A stretch of DNA of 18,781 nt from Chrysochromulina tobinii (Eukaryota > Haptophyta > Prymnesiales > Chrysochromulinaceae). This document shows positions 16,201 through 18,781 of this stretch, piece by piece (the first letter of the stretch is position 1; the number at the start of each line of letters is the position of its first letter). Made by a program: the position numbers and the translations under genes. The stretch spans positions 1-18,781 of the forward strand of contig JWZX01002123.1 in NCBI GenBank assembly GCA_001275005.1, read 5' to 3'. The notes under the pieces are model-generated. The model did no database searches, had not been told where the DNA came from, and saw only the letters and a list, made by a program, of their open reading frames with translations.

Positions 16201-17024
16201 TTGTGCGCCGCGCGCGCGATTTGAACGACAAGCCCGTCTTCAGTGCTGCCTCGGGCAAGGACTTGCATGTGTGGTGGCTACGAGGCGGGCTGTGGCTCGT
16301 GTCGCTCGCTCGAGAGATGCACGACAGGCCAACGATCTCAGGCGTCTCGGCCACGCTCCCGAGCCATGGCAATCTGCCGCCTCTCGAGCGTGCGATGACG
16401 TGGCAGGCCTTCGAGGGACAAGACCGTGTCGACCGCTCCGTGATGGTGCATCTCATCAGGCCTGGCCCCAGCCGACTGCATACCCTCGTGCAATCCGCTC
16501 CGTGCGCCGCCCTCCTCGAGGCACTGCTCGTTCGCGCGCCCTCGCTCGCACCCGCCGCGCTCGCGGCTTCGCTCGAGGTCCATGGATCGGAGCCCTACCG
16601 ACGACTGACGGAGGGGCCGTTACGGATCGACCTAGACGCGCCGACTGTCTCTTTGCTGCTGCAGCCGCCGCCAGTCGGGCCGTCGGGTAGCGCGTCACGC
16701 TACCCGACGCGATGGAGCTGCCTCTTCCGTAACGGCTGTCGGAGCGTCGCTCCGTTGCTCCCGCCGCTGATGAAGCGCTTCCCGAGCCTCGCTGAAGCGG
16801 CACGCGCCCAGGTTGCGCCCGCGCCCCCCGATGGTGATGGCGAGGGGGAGCCTACCCTGCTGCCGTATGGCACCGAGGAAGGTGCGGAGGGAAGCGAGGA
16901 GGACGGGGGCGACGAGGGGGCGGAGGAGAACGTGATGGACGTGGACAACGGTGTCGAGGAGGACGAGGACGATCTCGATTGGGATGATGATGAGGAGGAC
17001 GAGGAGGAGGACGAGGACGCGTGA
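4455..17024 (+). CDS. Giant multidomain NACHT (STAND) protein, nine exons (complete gene model)
   Basis: The model joins 4455-7219, 7299-8078, 8171-8788, 8873-9896, 10025-11470, 11568-12185, 12384-12796, 13033-14371 and 14484-17024. All eight introns are GT-AG and the joined length is 11,544 nt, exactly 3,848 codons including TGA. Domain order: F5/8C-like (about 34-219), disordered linker, conserved module (571-676), Cys cluster (about 751-779), NHR/SPRY-like (about 872-1044), NACHT with Walker A GPGTGKTW (G1123-K1128) and Walker B LLLDGVDE (D1267), RelA/SpoT-like insertion (about 1568-1706), NACHT C-terminal half with FKHLSFQEAL (about 1865), then helical repeats to a poly-acidic tail. STAND NTPases act as nucleotide-driven oligomerising sensors; the ligand and output here are unknown. 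The start is the first in-frame ATG in the exon (MKHQRQRFW). The frame stays open upstream to 4386 and an acceptor ends at 4383, so an extra 5' exon is possible. Confidence 0.82.
5814..5898 (+). repeat. Short coding repeat (EVNTDPK) in the exon 1 linker
   Basis: The unit gaagtgaacacggatcc occurs three times, with one shortened variant, giving repeats of E-V-N-T-D-P-K. It lies in a disordered acidic linker and is probably a slippage product. Confidence 0.85.
7220..7298 (+). other. Gene 2 intron 1 (79 nt)
   Basis: Donor CG^GTACGC, acceptor CCCTCATCAG^G, phase 2. Splicing restores VVIKR-YSGSGDEGLEVGV, which completes the NHR/SPRY-like domain. GGTAC is repeated across both junctions. The 3' end carries TGATTGCCTCCCTCATCAG, shared with intron 3. 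Confidence 0.85.
7299..8078 (+). CDS. Gene 2 exon 2: second half of NHR/SPRY and NACHT Walker A
   Basis: It begins YSGSGDEGLEVGV and continues with LWINGHPLY, GDVVTVHI, IYCNGLFQ, VPTDRPLYPVFGLR and ACAIATRL. This is the strand order of NHR/SPRY domains, ending near residue 1044. After a linker comes the P-loop: ILIRAGPGTGKTW (7888-7923), with the Walker A lysine at codon 7915. The donor at 8079 follows LELVP. Confidence 0.83.
8079..8170 (+). other. Gene 2 intron 2 (92 nt)
   Basis: Donor CC^GTACGCG, acceptor CTCTCTCAG^GTACG, phase 2. The join gives LELVPYVIYVQKLARL, the expected NACHT strand after Walker A. GTACG is repeated at both ends. An internal decoy acceptor (ACTGATAG^GTAC, 8148) would break the frame. 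Confidence 0.83.
8171..8788 (+). CDS. Gene 2 exon 3: NACHT Walker B and sensor region
   Basis: Encodes YVIYVQKLARLMRQ, a Gly-rich insertion at about 8302-8345, then Walker B ALILLLDGVDEAAD (D codon 8424) and the strand PIVVTSRPEGVR (Arg codon 8520). EPLSKEQQQAAIRMQL follows, the start of the NACHT helical part. It continues with FFNHLSQFSEIRQMHDKLY and ends at DETPDAG, phase 2. Confidence 0.85.
8789..8872 (+). other. Gene 2 intron 3 (84 nt)
   Basis: Donor CGGG^GTGCGA, acceptor CCCTCATCAG^GTAC, phase 2. Its last 19 nt and the first four exon bases match those of intron 1. GGT is shared across the junctions. The join gives DETPDAG-YNPEMRN. Confidence 0.8.
8873..9896 (+). CDS. Gene 2 exon 4: insertion in the NACHT region carrying a RelA/SpoT-like domain
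   Basis: It begins with a helical spacer, then SSLWAEIMARTDEMYEIAEL, then at 9411-9826 a RelA/SpoT-like core. The visible motifs are DPIRVHEKALDDY, ACVADLVRARAIL, LRLVRGKNKF (about 1636-1645), DPSHFRNILLNLLL, LLCEVELNHI (E1677, E1679) and AHEHYDFFRSHL. In (p)ppGpp synthetases the corresponding elements are an R-x-K-D loop, N-G-Y-R-S-L-H and E-x-Q. Here the Y and H positions appear changed to F and L, so catalysis is doubtful. The exon ends IRVFEE, phase 0. I recall similar insertions in other algal NACHT proteins; that is memory, not a search. Confidence 0.78.
9897..10024 (+). other. Gene 2 intron 4 (128 nt)
   Basis: Donor GAAGAG^GTGAGT, acceptor CGGGTAG^GTGGG, phase 0. AGGTG is repeated across the junctions. 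The join gives RVFEE-VGKTPVLLSLLILVLG, continuing the NACHT helical region. The interior has GAGTGCC and GCGCCTCTGAGT motifs related to other introns of this gene. Confidence 0.82.
10025..11470 (+). CDS. Gene 2 exon 5: C-terminal NACHT region and start of the C-terminal part
   Basis: VGKTPVLLSLLILVLG (residue 1730 on) corresponds to the t-P-L-L-L-S-L-L element after the NACHT sensor region. FQFKHLSFQEALFVQAI (about 1863-1879) matches the F-x-F-x-H-x-S-F-Q-E-Y element that closes many NACHT modules. SFAHELLISGHADRGLARL and then less conserved sequence follow. A Ser/Thr/Asp-rich linker and a three-copy 8-aa AAGF-(V/I)-SS repeat (11330-11401) lie near the end. The donor after GYLE is at 11471, phase 0. 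Confidence 0.8.
11330..11401 (+). repeat. Three-copy 24-nt coding repeat (SAAGFVSS)
   Basis: Three 8-aa units, SAAGFVSS, AAAGFISS and SAAGFVSS, with similar DNA in each. A small in-frame expansion in exon 5. Confidence 0.85.
11471..11567 (+). other. Gene 2 intron 5 (97 nt)
   Basis: Donor CTCGAG^GTGTTGCT, acceptor CATCAG^GTGTTGCT, phase 0. A 10-nt direct repeat AGGTGTTGCT spans the two junctions, as expected for a target-site duplication made on intron insertion. The interior repeats CTCTGAGTGC, and the 3' end is GATTGCATCCCTCATCAG. Confidence 0.83.
11568..12185 (+). CDS. Gene 2 exon 6: start of the helical-repeat region
   Basis: Begins VLLSREPLLLGPP. It contains WHALALDDAPSSAAVVDEFI, VEALLRTALRRVHAPNVALRLA and RRLSHWVQLGLDPQGAGLVEF. 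These are Leu/Ala-rich helices of the ankyrin-like repeats that continue to exon 9. The donor after STVQ is at 12186, phase 0. Confidence 0.77.
12186..12383 (+). other. Gene 2 intron 6 (198 nt)
   Basis: Donor GTGCAG^GTGCGC, acceptor GTTCCACAG^CTC, phase 0. The join gives RSSTVQ-LFLEALHARKYEVL. The interior holds two imperfect copies of TCGTCCGCCACTCAC (near 12274 and 12335) and two of GAGCACTGATG, so the intron grew by internal duplication. Confidence 0.78.
12384..12796 (+). CDS. Gene 2 exon 7: helical repeat and loop
   Basis: LFLEALHARKYEVLRRLVGAG continues the repeat begun in exon 6. The exon continues with YLYVHPSS, a Gly/Ser/Thr-rich loop and FRMPHSPWTLFVLDEKSRAI. It ends EEMAS plus two bases (phase 2). 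The last 16 nt before base 12795 recur inside intron 7. Confidence 0.75.
12797..13032 (+). other. Gene 2 intron 7 (236 nt) with minisatellite
   Basis: Donor GAGCCG^GTGATT, acceptor CCCCTCATCAG^GCAC, phase 2. The join gives EEMASR-HPESLGHAML. This is the longest intron, made mostly of a minisatellite plus a second copy of the upstream exon end (12940-12955). An inner acceptor, TTGCCACAG^GAGG (12940), looks usable by motif but needs its own donor and frame. Confidence 0.75.
12798..12939. repeat. 22-nt minisatellite in intron 7 (about six copies)
   Basis: Units start TGATTGCCTCTTGAGTGC plus four variable bases, at a 22-nt period (the first unit is 21 nt), with a partial last unit ending TTGCCACAG. 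Each unit carries CTGAT, which resembles a branch point, followed by a pyrimidine-rich stretch, like the 3' ends of introns 1, 3 and 5. Confidence 0.88.
13033..14371 (+). CDS. Gene 2 exon 8: helical repeats flanking a CUB-like beta-sandwich
   Basis: HPESLGHAMLSPELLLLALV opens a repeat: LAFRLLTERGALTVLDESVI, SALLEPS, YPTLSSWQRLQL, LVHFLMRNVPALASLDVL. At residues about 2708-2812 there is a beta-rich insertion: YDSPHPYPPDAV, SRVYVAFHEQTRTE, RFAGAAAQWPG, VLEIPADNFELQF, WGYRMVVWS. I recall this pattern (SPHPY, WPG, IPAD-F, WGY) from CUB-like domains of large protist and E3-ligase-type proteins. Helical repeats resume to LARTLLQ. The donor is at 14372, phase 0. Confidence 0.8.
14372..14483 (+). other. 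Gene 2 intron 8 (112 nt)
   Basis: Donor GTTGCAG^GTGAGT, acceptor GTTGCAG^CACG, phase 0. The 7-nt GTTGCAG directly precedes both junctions, a possible target-site duplication. The 5' part is a 10-nt tandem of GAGTGCC plus three bases, related to the motifs in introns 4, 5 and 7. Confidence 0.83.
14484..17024 (+). CDS. Gene 2 exon 9: C-terminal helical repeats, acidic tracts and stop
   Basis: Encodes residues 3002-3847. Repeats of about 80 aa recur, for example ALLARMPALRTAALLAAL with EVYRRFTEESALEVDEGIV, and ALLVRAPSLAPAALAASL with EPYRRLTEGPLRIDLDAPTV. Each is followed by a D-A-L-L or L-L-L-Q-P segment and a (Y-P-)T-R-W motif. An acidic tract of D-E-G units (15241-15330) interrupts them. A Trp/Gly-rich module (DKPVFSAASGKDLHVWW, GLWLV, TWQAFEG; 16222-16455) has no certain family. 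The end is a Glu/Asp tail (about 16900-17021) and TGA. Confidence 0.82.
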   Translation, partial: HEPSLAPHALLATLAVGYTHLYGVLRAPPYNLELDEATARALLGPPSIVGAGSSEQPEAPSRWQELVLHGPWPLVLDLMREQPLLRQAALSTTLVVEAMFTPLTSTIALQLVQMGANLPPELGTMLLALPCPAPRWMLPSAEARESLREAVVVRGLRASHARAEVLGFYRRSHEEVTRAGLSAVLVGAVAGGGQDAPEERRRVYRKVGSDLVLWFRLLDEEVETGEAEAAGGMEAARSPGDALASAGAGEAVEQDEGDEGEEGDEGDEGDEGEKDEADGKDAAGEREEPEDQVGAWVITSTDALLKAARGQHLSPEEVLARVEDNAMTPNKVGQTWSVLAKFGKYEPANELLVGSIDSSGWYTNGSAIDENERGIEPGERRDVTDIESSGAAKDHLLSRLVQVAACAPLVRALLARMPALRTAALLAALEAPGVEVYRRFTEESALEVDEGIVDALLEQTNPAGKHLPNSELLKTRWGQLLLSLKTKRPLIESLLAAHQRLREATLHPSLLAAALRPISRELALWLLVEKNVPVDPGVLEALMLYDPSLGREPQELILTSADAATPLSWCTHFVRRARDLNDKPVFSAASGKDLHVWWLRGGLWLVSLAREMHDRPTISGVSATLPSHGNLPPLERAMTWQAFEGQDRVDRSVMVHLIRPGPSRLHTLVQSAPCAALLEALLVRAPSLAPAALAASLEVHGSEPYRRLTEGPLRIDLDAPTVSLLLQPPPVGPSGSASRYPTRWSCLFRNGCRSVAPLLPPLMKRFPSLAEAARAQVAPAPPDGDGEGEPTLLPYGTEEGAEGSEEDGGDEGAEENVMDVDNGVEEDEDDLDWDDDEEDEEEDEDA
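15241..15330 (+). repeat. GAC-GAG-GGG microsatellite-like acidic coding tract
   Basis: Tandem gacgaggggg-type units encode a run of D-E-G. The base composition is simple, so the length is probably variable between strains. It likely forms a disordered acidic linker. Confidence 0.85.
16681..16709. repeat. Perfect 12-bp inverted repeat inside exon 9
   Basis: CGTCGGGTAGCG (16681-16692), loop CGTCA, and its exact complement at 16698-16709. It lies in coding sequence for PSGSASRYPTRW. Confidence 0.85.
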
Positions 17025-17746
17025 TCAGGGGCTTCGGATGGTGGCTCTGCATGCATAGCCATACCGACGAGCGACGGGACCTCGGGCGGGGACACGGGAA
17101 TCGGGAGGGGTTCGGTCCGGTTCGGGGATTCTGGACTCTCTCGTCCCGGTCTGTCATGACTCGTGCGTCGTGGTGTAGAAAACGCTATACCCGCGGGGCG
17201 AAGCGTATTGATGAACGATCGAAACCGCTGCTGGAGGAATTCAATCTGCAAATAAACTCTGACCGACTCAACACGACACAATCTTCCACACACAATCATA
17301 CTCATACGATCCTTTGACATCGTGGTCGGTCTTCCGCGGTTCCGACCCAGCCCACAGTCCACACATTCATGTCGGGCAGCGCAGAGCAACGCACTGAGGA
17401 CACTGTGACTGAACACACTCCGCAGACCACTTCGAACTTCACGCCATGCTTCCGTTACCGTTTGACATCACCCGTGTTCGCGGCTCACACTGTGGGGGCT
17501 CTGCACATACGACCCGCGCTCTTGCCAGCGGCGGGGCCATCCATGTGTGTCACACTCAGCGAGCGGAGAGTACACGTGATCGCTCCACATAGCATCAGGC
17601 ATGGGACATCACGACCAGGTTCGGGATCATCTCTCTCTCCACCAGCCCACCACGACAGTCCCCTCCCCAGATCATCGCACATCATCATAAAGCACACGCT
17701 GTGCCACTGGAGCTCGACCGGCCGTGCGCTTGCCAAATTTGGGAAG
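17025..17746. other. Convergent intergenic region (3' UTRs of gene 2 and gene 3)
   Basis: About 720 nt between two tail-to-tail genes. The only signal I can name is AATAAA at 17251. No tRNA, repeat array or convincing ORF is seen. No TTTATT (the minus-strand polyadenylation motif) was noticed near the end of gene 3. Confidence 0.5.
17251..17256 (+). terminator. Possible polyadenylation signal of gene 2
   Basis: AATAAA stands 227 nt after the gene 2 stop, in a locally AT-richer context. It is the canonical eukaryotic signal, but not all algae use it. Confidence 0.4.
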
Positions 17747-18781
17747 CTATCGGTCGTAGGCCAGAAGGAACGTCTCCTTCTGCCCCTCGAGATTCGGGTC
17801 GACGGCCGTCTCATCCGCGTCTCCCTCGAAGGCAGGTAGCGAAGGCGGGTGGCGCAGCTCCGGCCGCGACGCCGGCTCTTTCCCCCTGAGGATGTGATCC
17901 CAATAGGCTGGGTTGCCACGAGAGCCCATCACGGGAACCTCGAGCCTCTGGAGCGCAATCTGAGCCATCTCCTCGCGCGACGTCGAAGGCGAGCTGGAGA
18001 GGCGGATGGGCGACTTGTCGCGCGCGCGGGCGAAGGGGGAGGTGGCTGCGCCCGCCGGCGATGCCCCAGCTCCGAGCTTCAGGTCCAAGAGCGACGTGCC
18101 CGTCATGGTGATTTGCGGAAACCACTCTACGTCCGACTCCGGCATCCTTGGAGGGGGACGATCACTCGAGGCGCCGCTTCGGGCGCGGTACGGCTGCGAC
18201 GGGCGCCCCTCGCGCGCGGTCAACCACGAGATGGGCAACCCGCGTCCCTCCAGCTCATCGAGGGCACGGCCCACAGAGTCCAAGACCTTGTCCGCCGCAC
18301 TTTCCTCGGGCAAGGGCGAGGTCTTGGGCATGGGCGAGGACGGCTGCAGCGACCGTGGGCTTCGGCGCGAAATGTCGCGGAACTGGCGGCCGACAAGTCG
18401 CTTGGAGCGCAGGTCCTCGAGGCTCTGGCGTGTGACCAGATTGGCGGGGGGCGGCGTGTCCGGGAATGAGTTCGGCGCCACCTTGCTCGGCTTCTTCGGC
18501 GGCATCAGGCCCGCTAGCTGCAACTTCTTCGCCTTGGCCACCGCCAAGGCCTCCTGCTCCTTCTTGCGCGTCTCCTCCTCCTCGTCTAGCTTCTGGAAGT
18601 ACTCGGCGCGCGCCGCACGCCAGCGATCGACGAGCACGCGCGCCAAGACGAGCACTCCGGCGCCCACCACCACCGAGGTGATCAGCACCCCGAAGAACCA
18701 GTGCGTGAACACAATCCAAGCGGGCGTGGGCGGCGGTGGCGCGGCGGGTGGCAGGGGCGGCGCCGGGGGCGGGGGCGTGAG
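17747..18781 (-). CDS. Single-pass membrane protein with proline-rich stalk (5' end outside window)
   Basis: The frame is open from the window edge (18781) to TAG at 17747-17749, with no ATG before the membrane segment, so the N-terminus is missing. The first visible residues are a Pro/Ala-rich stretch ending PPPTPAW (about 18722-18781). One transmembrane helix follows: FTHWFFGVLITSVVVGAG and VLVLARVLV. Then comes a charged coiled coil (YFQKLDEEEETRKKEQEA) and a Ser/Pro/Arg-rich, probably disordered tail. Islands that look constrained are VEWFPQITMTG, LLDLKLG and AYWDHILRGKEP. The layout suggests an extracellular or luminal Pro-rich stalk and a cytosolic tail. I do not recognise the family. 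Confidence 0.65.
   Translation of the reverse strand, partial: LTPPPPAPPLPPAAPPPPTPAWIVFTHWFFGVLITSVVVGAGVLVLARVLVDRWRAARAEYFQKLDEEEETRKKEQEALAVAKAKKLQLAGLMPPKKPSKVAPNSFPDTPPPANLVTRQSLEDLRSKRLVGRQFRDISRRSPRSLQPSSPMPKTSPLPEESAADKVLDSVGRALDELEGRGLPISWLTAREGRPSQPYRARSGASSDRPPPRMPESDVEWFPQITMTGTSLLDLKLGAGASPAGAATSPFARARDKSPIRLSSSPSTSREEMAQIALQRLEVPVMGSRGNPAYWDHILRGKEPASRPELRHPPSLPAFEGDADETAVDPNLEGQKETFLLAYDR

Noticed and set aside
17100-17160. GGTTCGGGGATT, resembling a tRNA B box
   Set aside because: No matching A box or cloverleaf arms could be drawn around it on either strand.

Overview
The window looks like nuclear DNA of a unicellular eukaryote, probably a microalga of haptophyte or pelagophyte type (inference, moderate confidence). 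It is GC-rich and has a long gene broken by eight GT-AG introns whose exons join into one open frame. It also carries domain families I associate with algal genomes: a FISHRW-type TIR-like domain, and a NACHT STAND protein with an embedded RelA/SpoT-like module. Nothing points to a bacterial operon, plasmid or phage.

Layout. (1) 215-3100 (+): an intronless gene for a 961-aa protein with about eight membrane segments, two Tudor/SH3-like repeats and a C-terminal cytosolic TIR-like domain. Its GC content is visibly lower than that of the next gene. (2) 3101-4454: intergenic, with short tandem duplications and a perfect 19-bp hairpin at 3661-3704. (3) 4455-17024 (+): a nine-exon gene whose spliced coding sequence is 11,544 nt (3,847 aa plus stop). 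The order is a discoidin-like domain, a disordered linker, a conserved module with a Cys cluster, an NHR/SPRY-like domain, a NACHT NTPase with a RelA/SpoT-like insertion, and a long C-terminal array of degenerate helical repeats with a CUB-like beta-sandwich inside it and acidic tracts. (4) 17025-17746: 3' region with an AATAAA at 17251 and otherwise little. (5) 17747-18781 (-): the 3' part of a convergent gene for a single-pass membrane protein with a proline-rich stalk. It runs off the window.

How the genes may relate. Gene 1 and gene 2 both have the architecture of signalling or immune-type sensors: a membrane protein with a cytosolic TIR-like effector, and a STAND NTPase with several recognition-type domains. 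They are neighbours on the same strand, but nothing in the sequence proves that they act together.

The most notable observations are two. First, the NACHT gene carries a RelA/SpoT-like module in the middle of its ATPase region. Second, several of its introns share a 3' module (ATTGC..CCCTCATCAG) and have direct repeats across their splice junctions (10 nt in intron 5, 7 nt in intron 8), which is the signature expected of introner-like intron gain. Intron 7 holds a 22-nt minisatellite of the same module inside a 16-nt direct repeat.
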